Shown here one piece after another: positions 26,441-35,822 of a DNA stretch of 64,000 bases (position 1 is the stretch's first letter; every line of letters starts with the position of its first letter). The notes under the pieces are model-generated. The model had not been told where the DNA came from, did no database searches, and saw nothing but the letters and a program-made list of their open reading frames with translations. This DNA is from Natronorubrum tibetense GA33. GTDB taxonomy: Archaea; Halobacteriota; Halobacteria; Halobacteriales; Natrialbaceae. The stretch lies in contig NZ_KB913017.1 in NCBI RefSeq assembly GCF_000383975.1, positions 3,324,265-3,388,264 on the forward strand, given 5' to 3'. The position numbers were made by a program, and so were the translations under genes.

Positions 26441-28843
26441 GTGCGTATCTCCTTTCACCATGCCAACCCCGACGCCGGGAACGAGTCCTTCCTACTCCGG
26501 TTCAACGGGGAAGCCGATGAGACACCATGCATCCTTGTTGACGCAGGTGACGGCGTGGACCTTGATGCGCTCCTTCAGCAGACCGACCAGCTCGCCGCTA
26601 TCTGCCTCACGCATGCTCACCTCGACCACTACGCCGAGCTCACTGCTGCCCATCGTGATGATGCACCTATCGTTACGTCACCAGCAACCGCAGCGGTCCT
26701 TGACGATGTCCTTGACATCGCTGGGGTGGAGTACAATGTCGAGACGACAGATGCCGTCGCCGACGCCATAACGCCAGTTGACGATTGGATCGATGTTGCT
26801 CCCGGGATCGACGTCCATCCAGTTCCCGCAGGACATATCCCAGGTGCGGTTGGCTTCCTCGTACGTGCGACCGATGGCGACCAAAGCCACCATATCTTGG
26901 CGACCGGCGACTTCACACGCCGCCGTGTTGGGGGGTTCCCCGGGTTCGATGCTGAGGGATTCGTCGATATTGACGTTCTCTTCTTAACGGCGGCTACTTA
27001 CGATGACTTCGAGAGGGGACTCACTGGTGCGCTCGGGACGGCGCTTGAACATGCTCACGGTGGGGCACCGACCCTTGTTACGACCAGCGGAATCGTCGGC
27101 GTCCATATCGCCTACCTACTATCGTCACTCGCCGCTGAGTACGACCTTCGGGTGCCGATACGGGTTGTCGGCCACGTTGCGAAACTCTACGAGGCGCTTG
27201 ACTACGATCGTCCGGGTGTTGAGACGATCCCGCACTTCCAGAACACCGACGAGTGTCTCGAACCGGGGGCAATCGTAATCGCTGGTCCGGAAATTCCGAG
27301 CGAACGGAGCAGTGGCCGGTTGTTCGGTGTCCTCAGGGAGAACCCCAATGCTTGTGTCGTCCAGATTGTTGGATCTGGTGAGGAGCCACTCTCCGAGGCC
27401 ACGTGTACGATCCACGACTACGAACTCAGTAATCATCCCTCGCGCGAGACGCTCATTGATATCCACGACACACTTGACCCAACCCAAACGGTCATCACTC
27501 ATCGTCACGGTGGCGCACAGGGCGCGTTCAACGATCTATCGAGTGTGGTGTGGGGGGCCGGTGATACGGACGAGTACACGCTGTTCGACGGTCGCCGCTG
27601 GAAACTCCCGCCCTGGATGCCTGGGAGGAACGTCTCCCAAACCCATAGCCGAAGCCTCCAGCAGATCGCTGGCGCCGATCTTCTCGCCGAGTTCTCGGTC
27701 CCGGCGCTTGATCGCTCCGCCGAACCTAATCTAGAAGCAGAGGGCCTTGACGAGGATCGGATTGCAACGCTCCTCCACCAGAATCAAGATGGGGGGACGA
27801 GCCTTGACGCCCCAGAGGGGAACAACAAGCAACCAGCTGAACAACCGGATTCGCGGACAGATTCCACGACCATGGCTACGGACAACACCGATTCGACTGG
27901 CAGCAGTGACTCGACTACCGATGCGAAGCCACCAACAGGACTGATACGGACGGCCGGTGCCGATCTTGATGTTGGACTCGATCCCGCCTTACAAGCGGCG
28001 CTCAGTGATGGCTCGCTCGCAACAGAGGATCTTACTGCCGCGCTCACCGCACAGAAGCGTCTCGTTGGACAGGACACCGAAAGTAACGATGAGAACGAGG
28101 AGCGGGACGAGGGCGATTCAGCAACCGCTCCTGAGAACGGTGGGGCCAAGGCAGAAGACACTGACGAAGAGTTCGTCGAATTCAATGGTGAGGACGGAGA
28201 CGGACCTGAGACTGCCTCTGAAGACGGGGCTACAGAAGTCCTCGCCGATGGTGCGGCAGAAGGCGTGTACACGACGGAGGAGCCAACGGACGAAACATCG
28301 TCCACCGAGCCGCCAGAGACAACGAATAGCGAGGTTTCAGAGCCGGATACCAATACGTCGCTACCTCCTGGGTCCGAACTCCATGCGGCGGAAACGAAGG
28401 CGGCAATTGTACTTGATCTGAACCCGGTCGCAGTGACCCTAGCCGAGCGAGCAGTTGAGGAGATGGGCGATGACTCGGACCCAGTTGATGCAGCGATCGT
28501 AGCAGCTGTCGATCAGTATATCGCTGCGCTTCTAGCCGGAGAGGCGTCTGGCTGTAAAGACGAACGGTTTACTGTCAGTTTCGACGGCAGCCGAGCCGTT
28601 GAACGAGCACTCACCACCGTCGTCGATGAACACAAGCAGTTCGAGTCTCCGACAGACTTGGTGACCAACGGGCTTGCATCGCTTCTCGGTAGCGATTCGA
28701 GTGGTGTACGAGAGGTTTCTGGTCTGGGCGTCTATCGCCAACACCTCAATGCGATTGCGGCTAACGAAGCGTACGTGTTCAATGAGGTTGCGGAGATTGT
28801 CGAAGCTGCCATCGCCTGGACAACTGTGACTGTCACCGAGTAA
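26441..28843 (+). CDS. MBL-fold hydrolase with C-terminal RHH-like repeats
   Basis: This is about 800 residues from GTG 26441 (MRISFHHANPDAGNESFLLR). Residues 1-400 are a metallo-beta-lactamase fold with HAHLDH (His58, His60, Asp62, His63), PVPAGHIPGAVGF, TGDFTRR and a late TVITHRHGG, the order seen in RNase J/CPSF-type beta-CASP proteins. These act as nucleases on RNA or DNA. A long Ser/Thr/Asp/Glu-rich disordered region (about 440-630) follows. The last 150 residues carry RHH-like repeats (VDAAIVAAVDQYIAAL, PTDLVTNGLASLLG, NEVAEIVEAAIAW) like those ending the helicase at 734-3583. It has its own promoter but fits the surrounding plus-strand set. Nuclease activity is likely but unproven. Confidence 0.75.
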   Translation: MRISFHHANPDAGNESFLLRFNGEADETPCILVDAGDGVDLDALLQQTDQLAAICLTHAHLDHYAELTAAHRDDAPIVTSPATAAVLDDVLDIAGVEYNVETTDAVADAITPVDDWIDVAPGIDVHPVPAGHIPGAVGFLVRATDGDQSHHILATGDFTRRRVGGFPGFDAEGFVDIDVLFLTAATYDDFERGLTGALGTALEHAHGGAPTLVTTSGIVGVHIAYLLSSLAAEYDLRVPIRVVGHVAKLYEALDYDRPGVETIPHFQNTDECLEPGAIVIAGPEIPSERSSGRLFGVLRENPNACVVQIVGSGEEPLSEATCTIHDYELSNHPSRETLIDIHDTLDPTQTVITHRHGGAQGAFNDLSSVVWGAGDTDEYTLFDGRRWKLPPWMPGRNVSQTHSRSLQQIAGADLLAEFSVPALDRSAEPNLEAEGLDEDRIATLLHQNQDGGTSLDAPEGNNKQPAEQPDSRTDSTTMATDNTDSTGSSDSTTDAKPPTGLIRTAGADLDVGLDPALQAALSDGSLATEDLTAALTAQKRLVGQDTESNDENEERDEGDSATAPENGGAKAEDTDEEFVEFNGEDGDGPETASEDGATEVLADGAAEGVYTTEEPTDETSSTEPPETTNSEVSEPDTNTSLPPGSELHAAETKAAIVLDLNPVAVTLAERAVEEMGDDSDPVDAAIVAAVDQYIAALLAGEASGCKDERFTVSFDGSRAVERALTTVVDEHKQFESPTDLVTNGLASLLGSDSSGVREVSGLGVYRQHLNAIAANEAYVFNEVAEIVEAAIAWTTVTVTE

Positions 28844-29233
28844 TAGCTCAGTGGTTCTGTATCGATTGGGATCGCTTGTCCGATAAGCCACTGAAGTTGA
28901 GAGAGCCCGATGACGTTCTGTGAATCACTCAGAGGTTGATCCTTCGACACACAATAGATGATACTTTGTGAAGTACTGATACACGTTCGAGATTTCGACG
29001 GTTGCGCTCCCAGGAATCTTGTACCGGGTCAGTTCGGACAGGAGGGAGGGGGATTTCGGTTATCGGCCACGCTCTGAACCAGACTGAGTAACCCCGATTC
29101 CTTTCGAGGAAGAAAGAAGGGGAAACGGCCTTTCCGCTTATCCTATCTCTTCTTCCCTTTGTTACGTAGACCCCGACTCCAATACAAGACAACATCATCA
29201 GCCAGATTTTATATTGGTTCGGCAGGCCTTGAA
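28844..29233. other. Intergenic region with a decayed minus-strand gene tail
   Basis: The minus strand at about 29042-28929 reads LSELTRYKIPGSATVEISNV, then YQYFTKYHLLCVEGSTSE and a stop. This is coding-like but lacks a start and a family that I know. The rest is featureless. It marks the left junction of the inserted GmrSD-type gene, so it may be debris from the same insertion. Confidence 0.4.
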
Positions 29234-30949
29234 CTACTCTGCTGCTCCCTCTACCTGCAGCAACTGACCCTCCTCCAACCTCAGAAGACTCGCAGACTTC
29301 TTCACCAGATAATCCTTGAAGTCTCTGACATTCTCAGGTGTCCAATCATCATACTCCTCGACCACACGACGAGTCAAATCAAAATTCGTAGCCGCACGGT
29401 CTTCAGCCACCGATGCTAAGGTACTGTCACTCCCCATGTAGTGAGCCGCCTTCGTTGGGAAGGGCTTCTGCTGAACCGTCTCGTGAACCTCCTGTTCCAA
29501 GGGGATCAAATTACCTAGACTATGTCTCAACTTAGCGGCCTCTTCAGCAGAGAAGTTCTCCCTCCAATACTGCTCGTTCTCCATTGCAGTAGTGAATTTC
29601 TTGGGTAGAATGTGCTCACGGTGCAGTTCCTGGCCAGGCTCAATCTCACTGGTCTTCATATCTGGAGTGAACCGGTACTCGATAGCGAGAAGAAGCGGTC
29701 GATGCCAGCTAGCTTCGTAAACGTCAGAGTCCAGATTGTTCTGCACCTTCTGAGCGATGTTTTTGCTGCTACGATCATCCTCGATGTACTCCCAGACCTC
29801 ATCGAGACTTCCACCGTCCTTAATCAGGCTCAGAAGGTCGTAAGACGGGTTCTTGATTTTTGCGCTGGTGTGGCCTCCAACCCAATAGGAGTAGTACATA
29901 GCGACCAGGGCATCCACCAACCCCTCGTAATCCTCAAACCCTTGCTTCTTTGCTGTGGTGAGCAAGGTCTTCCAGTACTGAGTGTGCTTTAGATTAGAGA
30001 GCATGTACATCTCCCGCGACTGATCATTTTCTACACTCAGGAACTCCTCCGCGTACCTATCGATGTCCCTGGCCAATTCCACGACAGATGTCTCGCCGTG
30101 CAGCGTTGAGTCAAACTCATCCTTCAACTCCTCGTAGATTGACGATTCTGCCCGTGTTTCCTGAATATAGAGTCGGTAGCTGGATAGCAGGTTGTCTAAC
30201 CGACTGTAGTTGTCCTCGAACTTGCTGGAGAGTTTCTTCCAGGACTCCGTCACCGTCTTTCGCTGTTCATCGTTCGAGGTGAGGCTGAGAAGGTAGCTCT
30301 TGGTCAGGTCGGAGACAGTGAGGTCCTTTCCTCGCGTATTCGCCGTCTGAAATAGCCGGATAGCATACGAAAGATCCGATGTCTCAATCTGTATGATCTC
30401 AACCTCTAGTTCGACAAAGTCGTAGAAGTTCCTCAACTCCTCTGGATCCTCAAACTTGTCCTCCAAGGCGTTCTTGGTGTACTTTGCTGCGTCCGTGTAG
30501 TTGTTGTCTTCACTCAGGTCGACACCGGATAGGATCGTGGTCTCAAACTCGTCCTGATGCTTCTCACCTGTCCGTAGCCTGTACGTTGAGTCGTCACCTG
30601 AAGAGTCCTCCAACCGGCGTTCTATTGTACCCATTTGAGACGCCAACTCTTCACTGAAAAAGTCACGAAGGACAGCATAGAAGATTATCAACGTAGTGAT
30701 ACGCTGCTGACCGTCTAAGATATCCAGTCTTTTCTCACCGTTGTCAACCAGAATCACCGTCCCCAAAAAGTACGAATCATCACCATTCTTCTCCGCGTTC
30801 CAGGCCTCGAAAAGGTCATCCCAGAGCTGGTCGATATGTCTTTTCTCCCAGCTGTACGGTCGCTGGTACTCCGGAATCTTGTACAGGGTCTTCCTGCCCT
30901 CGAAAAGATCACAAATATCCGCTGGTTCTGCGTCGAACTGGCTAGCCAT
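29234..30949 (-). CDS. gmrSD: GmrSD-type DUF262-DUF1524 restriction protein
   Basis: This is about 571 residues from ATG 30949 (MASQFDAEPADICDLFEG); an in-frame ATG 8 codons upstream is possible. The N-terminal DUF262 domain is ParB-like, with YKIPEYQRPYSWE (about 22-35), DILDGQQRITTL (about 76-87) and FQTANTRGKDLTVSDL. The C-terminal DUF1524 is HNH-like, with the HREHILPKK motif followed by LRHSLGNLIPLE. GmrSD enzymes cut phage DNA with glucosylated hydroxymethylcytosine or other modified bases. Single-chain S-D fusions are common. The gene is on the opposite strand to its neighbours and is bordered by transposase scars at 28.9 and 31.0-31.6 kb, so it seems to have been inserted into the plus-strand cluster. 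Confidence 0.85.
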   Translation of the reverse strand: MASQFDAEPADICDLFEGRKTLYKIPEYQRPYSWEKRHIDQLWDDLFEAWNAEKNGDDSYFLGTVILVDNGEKRLDILDGQQRITTLIIFYAVLRDFFSEELASQMGTIERRLEDSSGDDSTYRLRTGEKHQDEFETTILSGVDLSEDNNYTDAAKYTKNALEDKFEDPEELRNFYDFVELEVEIIQIETSDLSYAIRLFQTANTRGKDLTVSDLTKSYLLSLTSNDEQRKTVTESWKKLSSKFEDNYSRLDNLLSSYRLYIQETRAESSIYEELKDEFDSTLHGETSVVELARDIDRYAEEFLSVENDQSREMYMLSNLKHTQYWKTLLTTAKKQGFEDYEGLVDALVAMYYSYWVGGHTSAKIKNPSYDLLSLIKDGGSLDEVWEYIEDDRSSKNIAQKVQNNLDSDVYEASWHRPLLLAIEYRFTPDMKTSEIEPGQELHREHILPKKFTTAMENEQYWRENFSAEEAAKLRHSLGNLIPLEQEVHETVQQKPFPTKAAHYMGSDSTLASVAEDRAATNFDLTRRVVEEYDDWTPENVRDFKDYLVKKSASLLRLEEGQLLQVEGAAE

Positions 30950-31030
30950 GAGAAACAGTCGAAGTAACTTCAAATAAAATCTATGCTATAGGTGTCATTT
31001 GGCCTCTCGGAAATAATTTCGAACCTTCTG

Positions 31031-31130
31031 TAGCGTGGCGGACCCGATCTATGAGTATTAGGGCCTCCTGCGTGGGCAGGAACGGGTATGTGCAAACAAC
31101 GCCCTGCCGAAGGCAGGAGGATTGAAGACC
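31031..31130. mobile_element. Hairpin resembling an IS200/IS605 (TnpB) end
   Basis: The sequence contains two small hairpins, CCTGC/GCAGG near 31050 and CCTGCC/GGCAGG near 31104-31118, followed by AGGATTGAAG. Haloarchaeal IS200/IS605-type elements end in such C/G-rich stems followed by an AGGAT motif. No tnpA or tnpB remains here. The call is by resemblance only. Confidence 0.3.
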
Positions 31131-31179
31131 CTGATCAGTTGGGAGCAATAGAGTTTCGCCCGGAGCCGCTCGACAATCG

Positions 31180-31395
31180 TGTCAAGCGGAGACTCAAGGC
31201 TATTTGGGTGACACGATCTGCCCACACAGCAAAGCGGAAGCACTCCAGGCGCTCGATAGTTCCAGCCGAATCTGGGGCCGTCGCTGTAACTCGAAAGCTG
31301 CCTACACTCGTTCGATGCCGTTCTACAATTCGGAACTCGCTCCCGACGAGTCCCTCATCACATTCATCCTGTACGCCGATACGTTGCTCAGATCG
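31180..31395 (+). mobile_element. Zinc-ribbon transposase N-terminal scar (IS1595-like)
   Basis: One plus-strand frame reads MGDTICPHSKAEALQAL, then WGRRCNSKAAYTRSMPFYNS and DESLITFILYADTLL. This resembles the N-terminal zinc-ribbon region of IS1595-type transposases. Several Cys positions are lost (Ser, Ala), indicating decay. It is interrupted directly by the next scar at 31395. Confidence 0.4.
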
Positions 31396-31590
31396 GCACT
31401 GTCTAGTTTAGCACCTCCTCGGCTAGTGTTCAGTCATTCAGCGCTTTATTCGGCCGATCGTGGTTGTAATGGTGTCTAAAGCGCCTGAGCCAGCATCGTG
31501 CGATATAGATTGACTAGGTGTTCTAACGTCTCCTCGTCGGTGCAGCGGTTTGTCGTCGATTCCGTCTTCTGGTAATGGCTGCGGTATCGT
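31395..31590 (-). mobile_element. Second integrase-core transposase scar
   Basis: On the minus strand, just before the terminal GGCACTGTCTAG (shared with 12858), the sequence encodes HHYNHDRPNKALND, a stop, then TLAEEVLN. This matches the scar at 12858-12966 but is more decayed. Further upstream a frame TDEETLEHLVNLYRTMLAQA, possibly from another transposase, abuts it. These nested fragments mark the right junction of the inserted GmrSD-type gene. Confidence 0.5.
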
Positions 31591-31638
31591 CGATCAAATT
31601 ACAAAAGTTCACAAGCAGCAATCGACAAGAACCGGCAG

Positions 31639-34179
31639 ATGAAGAATCGACCCGACATTGGGGAGACAGTCGAATGGTTACGGGGTCGAGGCTATTACGG
31701 GGGACAGATCACGCATCAACTGGTTGAGAAGGGACAAGCTGCGGAGACGGCTGATATCGACGTTTCTGACCCGGTATCGGTCGCACTTCGACAGTCCGGA
31801 ATCTCGAGTCTGTATTCTCACCAGGTTGAGGCAATTGGGGCTGTCCAGTCTGGTGAAAACGTGGTTGTCGCAACGCCAACGGCTTCTGGCAAAACCCTCA
31901 CATACGTCGTTCCCGGTCTCGAGCGAGCGATCGAAAACACAGGGAAGACACTCTATATCGCACCGTACCGCGCACTCATCAATGATCAAGCGGACACGTT
32001 CGAAGCGTTCGATACTGAGTTAGGGCTTGGTGCTTCGATCGATATAGGTGTTCAAACAGGAGAAACATCGAGAACGGTTCGGCAGGAAATCAAGGGTTCT
32101 CAGCCGGATGTACTTCTGACGACGATCGATCAACTCCATCTTAGTCTCCTCCCATATGCCCACGGGAAGAATCATTGGCGGTGGTTATTCCAGCAGTTGG
32201 ATACCGTAGTCATCGACGAGGTCCACATGTATCGTGGGGTCTTCGGAAGTCATGCCTCGTTGATTTTTCGACGGCTCAATCGGTTGTGTGACCATTATGA
32301 TGCGTCTCCACAGTACATCTGTTGTTCGGCAACGATCGGGAATCCCGTCGAGCATGCAGCAACTGTCACTGGCCAGGACGAAACCACGTTCAGACTTGTT
32401 GATGACGATGGGAGTGCATCGGGCGATCGCCACTGGCTGTTCTGGAACCCACCGCTCAAGCAAGATGGCGACGAAGACCGATCGATTACGGATCCGGCTG
32501 TCGACGCAGATGGTACTGTCCGTGCTGGGCATGATGAACATCCACCTGAGCAGATCGCAGCCGCTATTGATACCGCTCCGAGTTCGACAATCGACTCACA
32601 AGCGGAGCCAGACGGGTCATCGGAGCCCGCCGATGAGATTACCCTCCCATCCCATCAGGAGGTGGTCGGTGGGGAACGGCAATCGAATCACGTCGAATCC
32701 GTGCGGCTGTTCTGCGATCTCGTGACCAGGGGCTATCAAACGCTCGTTTTCACTGCTGCTAGACAGGGGACGGAACAGTATGTTGACTGGTCGGACAAAA
32801 TGCTGCGTGACCGAGGCCAGCATGACCTCGCGGACAGCGTTCACGCCTATCATGCAGCACTCAATACGGACCGCCGCCTCCAACTTGAAGAGGAGCTTCG
32901 CAGCGGCGATGCTCGTGGCGTTTGGAGTACGAACGCGCTTGAGCTCGGGATTGATATCGGGACTCTCGACGTCGTCTTGCTCGATGGCTATCCGGGAACG
33001 TCGATGAGTACATTCCAACGAGCCGGGCGAGCTGGGCGTGGTGAGGACGCCTGCCTCGTTGTTCTCGTCGGGGCAGACGATCCACTGGACCAGTATACGA
33101 TCCGAGAGCCCGAGGAATTGTTTGAGAGTGGTGCTGAACAGGCTGCTGTCAACCCGACTAATGATGCGATTCGCCCGGATCACGTTGTTTGTGCGGCAAG
33201 TGACCATTTCTTGTCGCCAGATGACGAGGACTATTTCGGCCCCGATCTGCCTAGTGTTGTCACGGACGCGGAAGCCAATGACCGCCTTCGCCGTGTAGAG
33301 AGTGGCGATCGGATTCAATGGCGTGCCACGGATTCAGATGTTCAGTGGAATACAAATATTCGAGCGATCGATGACCGCGAAATCGATCTCATTGACCGGA
33401 ACCGGGACGAGCAGTTGGCATCGCTTGAGTTTGGAGCTGCGGTGCGGGATGCACATCCGGACGCGATTTATCGCCATCAGAAACAGACCTATCGAGTTGT
33501 GGAGTTAGATCTTGAATCCGATCAGGCGTTGCTCGAAACGACGTCTACAGCAGAGTACACACGTGCTCTTCGAGAGAAGTCCGTGACTATTGAGGATACG
33601 TACCGCCAGTCATCCGTTGAGACGCATGAAATGGACGCTCAAGCGACGTTAGGAAAACTCACAGTAGAGGATACGGTCACGGGATATTTGCTGTACAGCA
33701 ACCCCAGTGACGACACTCCACGGGAGTGTGAGTTTGAAGAGCCGTTGGAGTCACGAGCTATCGAAACTACAGGAGTGTTCATCACCGTCCCCGGCGACGT
33801 TGAGGCGATGATTCTCGACCAGGTAGAGTCACAAGATGAGTATCTCAGTGCGCTCCACGCGATCGAACATGCCCTGATATCGCTGTTTCCCATGGAGGTG
33901 CTATGTGATCGAGGCGATATCGGCGGCCTTTCAACTGTCAGTCATGGGCAAACGACTAATGGGACCATCTTCATTCACGATGGCCATCCCGGTGGAGCCG
34001 GGCTGACGCGACAGGCATTCAATCAACTTGACGTACTGTTAGAAAAGACGTTCAAACTACTTCAGGACTGTAGCTGCCGGGATGGGTGCCCATCCTGTAT
34101 TCATTCACCCCACTGCGGGAATGCGAATCGGAGTCTTAACAAACAGCTTGCACTGCAGTTGTTGTCGGAGTTGAAATAG
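31639..34179 (+). CDS. Hrq1/MrfA-like SF2 helicase with DUF1998
   Basis: This is an 846-residue helicase. Walker A is ATPTASGKT (about 78-86), motif II is DEVH (about 193-196), and motif VI is STFQRAGRAGRGE. It has a C-terminal DUF1998-type domain with the five-Cys zinc motif CSCRDGCPSCIHSPHCGN (C811, C813, C817, C820, C826). This tail is diagnostic of Hrq1 (yeast, archaea) and MrfA/YprA (Bacillus), 3'-5' helicases linked to mitomycin C and crosslink repair. DUF1998 helicases also recur in DISARM and Druantia defence systems. An insert between the two RecA lobes (about 275-345) is acidic and low-complexity. It is transcribed toward YhaO/YhaN after a 356-base gap. Confidence 0.85.
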   Translation: MKNRPDIGETVEWLRGRGYYGGQITHQLVEKGQAAETADIDVSDPVSVALRQSGISSLYSHQVEAIGAVQSGENVVVATPTASGKTLTYVVPGLERAIENTGKTLYIAPYRALINDQADTFEAFDTELGLGASIDIGVQTGETSRTVRQEIKGSQPDVLLTTIDQLHLSLLPYAHGKNHWRWLFQQLDTVVIDEVHMYRGVFGSHASLIFRRLNRLCDHYDASPQYICCSATIGNPVEHAATVTGQDETTFRLVDDDGSASGDRHWLFWNPPLKQDGDEDRSITDPAVDADGTVRAGHDEHPPEQIAAAIDTAPSSTIDSQAEPDGSSEPADEITLPSHQEVVGGERQSNHVESVRLFCDLVTRGYQTLVFTAARQGTEQYVDWSDKMLRDRGQHDLADSVHAYHAALNTDRRLQLEEELRSGDARGVWSTNALELGIDIGTLDVVLLDGYPGTSMSTFQRAGRAGRGEDACLVVLVGADDPLDQYTIREPEELFESGAEQAAVNPTNDAIRPDHVVCAASDHFLSPDDEDYFGPDLPSVVTDAEANDRLRRVESGDRIQWRATDSDVQWNTNIRAIDDREIDLIDRNRDEQLASLEFGAAVRDAHPDAIYRHQKQTYRVVELDLESDQALLETTSTAEYTRALREKSVTIEDTYRQSSVETHEMDAQATLGKLTVEDTVTGYLLYSNPSDDTPRECEFEEPLESRAIETTGVFITVPGDVEAMILDQVESQDEYLSALHAIEHALISLFPMEVLCDRGDIGGLSTVSHGQTTNGTIFIHDGHPGGAGLTRQAFNQLDVLLEKTFKLLQDCSCRDGCPSCIHSPHCGNANRSLNKQLALQLLSELK

Positions 34180-34221
34180 GTGAACTACTTTACTCGCTCG
34201 CTTACTCGTTCGCGGCTGACA

Positions 34222-34325
34222 CCGCTTGATGCTTGAGGGGAGAAATTCCTGTTTTCACGATGCGCTTTCAGATGCAGGTGTATCCACAGGGAGCGCAGTC
34301 TTCACGGGATTTGGTTGCAGCCGTA
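34222..34325 (-). mobile_element. TnpB (IS200/IS605) C-terminal scar
   Basis: The minus strand reads NPVKTALPVDTPASESAS followed by a stop. This matches the P-V-x-T-A-L-P-V-D-T tail of haloarchaeal IS1341/IS605-type TnpB proteins. The remainder of the gene is absent. It sits between the Hrq1-like helicase and YhaO-like genes. Confidence 0.45.
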
Positions 34326-34499
34326 CTCAAGCGGTATTCCTTGATAGGGTCACGGGGTGTGTCCGGAATTGCTGTCAATAGAATCTAACTGCTAGAAGAG
34401 TCTCTGTATCTGGGATATCAGCGATAATCCAACCCGCTCGTCACGAGTTCGCTCAACGGAACATATCACGAAGAACTATCAGCCTCTCAACCTGATCAC

Positions 34500-34535
34500 C
34501 GGATTTATATCAATAGCTTCGTAGTTGCTTATCAG
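34500..34535 (+). promoter_or_regulatory. Promoter of the YhaO-YhaN pair
   Basis: GGATTTATATC with the core TTTATAT at 34504-34510 lies 26-32 bases before ATG 34536, with no ribosome-binding site. This suggests a leaderless transcript and that the nuclease pair can be expressed apart from the helicase. The rest of 34326-34500 shows nothing. Confidence 0.5.
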
Positions 34536-35822
34536 ATGGCATCAATAGAGGTTCTGTGTACAGCGGATATTCATATCGGACGCCGTCCGAGCCGACTTCC
34601 CGACAGATTCGATCCGGCCGACTTTTCTCCCCGGACGATCTGGGCTGATATCGCGGAAGCAGCTGTTACTCGGGGAGTGGACGCGGTCGTCGTTGCGGGT
34701 GACCTCGTTGACCGCGAAAACAAGTACGCCGAGGCGTTCGGTGCCGTTGAGTCCGTGGCGGCCACGCTCGCGGAGGCTGGTATTCCCCTCGTCGCTGTCG
34801 CTGGTAACCACGACGCCGGCGCTCTTCCGGACTTGGCCGAGGCAATCGATAATCTTCAGTTGCTTGGCCGGAACGGTTCGTGGGAGCGAACAGGCCTCAC
34901 CGATGACGACGGAGATCCGTGCCTCCACGTCGACGGGTGGTCATTCCCGAGCCGGTACCACCACGAGAGTCCCTTAGCTACCTACGATTTGGCTAACGAG
35001 GGCATTCCACGTCTTGGCGTCGTCCACGCAGACGTGAGTGATGAGGACCGGTACGCACCGGTTGCTGTGGATGACTTGGCGACAAGTGGGCACGTAGCAT
35101 GGGTGCTTGGCCACCTCCACGTCCCGGGCCTACGCCACGACAACCCACCAGTCCTCTATCCGGGATCACTACAGCCGCTGGACCCAAGCGAGACCGGCGG
35201 TCACGGTGCGTGGTTGGTTTCGGTCGAGACTGATGGTACAGTTGACACGGAGCCGCTCGGGTCGGCAACACTGCAGTACAGGGAGGCTGTTGTCTCAACG
35301 ACCTCCGAACAAGGGTTCCATGATGTCGTCGACACTATACACGAGCGGTTACGTGAGACGGTCACGGAGTGTAGTCCTGAAACCGAACTCTTAGCCGTCG
35401 ATGTGACGATCGAGGGTCGAACAGACGCACATACCGACTTACGCGGCCGAAGCGGGGAACTCGAACAGATCGAGCTTACGGACGGCGGGACGACAGTACA
35501 GGTCGCCGACGTGACTGTCGACGCGAAACCCCCGATCGATCTCACTGATCGCGCCGGCGATGATGATCCGATCGGGTACTTGGCCGGGCTTTTGCGCGCA
35601 CTCGAGGGTGACGAACCGCTCGAACCCTATCAGGATGTCATTGAGACTGCGCACATGAATATCCGGGAGACGCACGACTCAAATGCCTATCGGGAACTCA
35701 AGAGCCATGATGAGACGTATTCCCGCCCGACAGAAGCCGAAACGAAAGACGTACTCCGCCAACAGGCTCGGCAACTCATCGACGCATTCGTTGAGCAACA
35801 GGGGGTGACGGCGGATGAGTGA
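34536..35822 (+). CDS. YhaO/SbcD/Mre11-like DNA exonuclease
   Basis: This 428-residue calcineurin-like phosphoesterase has all metal-binding motifs intact: DIHIG (about 10-14), VVVAGDLVDRE, VAGNHDAG and GHLHVPG. The order matches Mre11/SbcD/YhaO nucleases that use two Mn ions to degrade DNA ends. The C-terminal 150 residues should contact the partner ATPase. The stop overlaps the start of the YhaN-like gene by 8 bases, so the subunits are translationally coupled. It contrasts with the degenerate relative at 5572. It probably supplies the nuclease activity of the cluster. Confidence 0.85.
   Translation: MASIEVLCTADIHIGRRPSRLPDRFDPADFSPRTIWADIAEAAVTRGVDAVVVAGDLVDRENKYAEAFGAVESVAATLAEAGIPLVAVAGNHDAGALPDLAEAIDNLQLLGRNGSWERTGLTDDDGDPCLHVDGWSFPSRYHHESPLATYDLANEGIPRLGVVHADVSDEDRYAPVAVDDLATSGHVAWVLGHLHVPGLRHDNPPVLYPGSLQPLDPSETGGHGAWLVSVETDGTVDTEPLGSATLQYREAVVSTTSEQGFHDVVDTIHERLRETVTECSPETELLAVDVTIEGRTDAHTDLRGRSGELEQIELTDGGTTVQVADVTVDAKPPIDLTDRAGDDDPIGYLAGLLRALEGDEPLEPYQDVIETAHMNIRETHDSNAYRELKSHDETYSRPTEAETKDVLRQQARQLIDAFVEQQGVTADE

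Noticed and set aside
21217-28843. Possible BREX locus because of BrxD-like ATPases
   Set aside because: No PglZ phosphatase, PglX methylase, BrxL protease or BrxA/B is present in the window.
31031-31130. Hairpins considered as a riboswitch or terminator
   Set aside because: Placement among transposase scars and resemblance to IS200/IS605 ends make a mobile-element end more likely.
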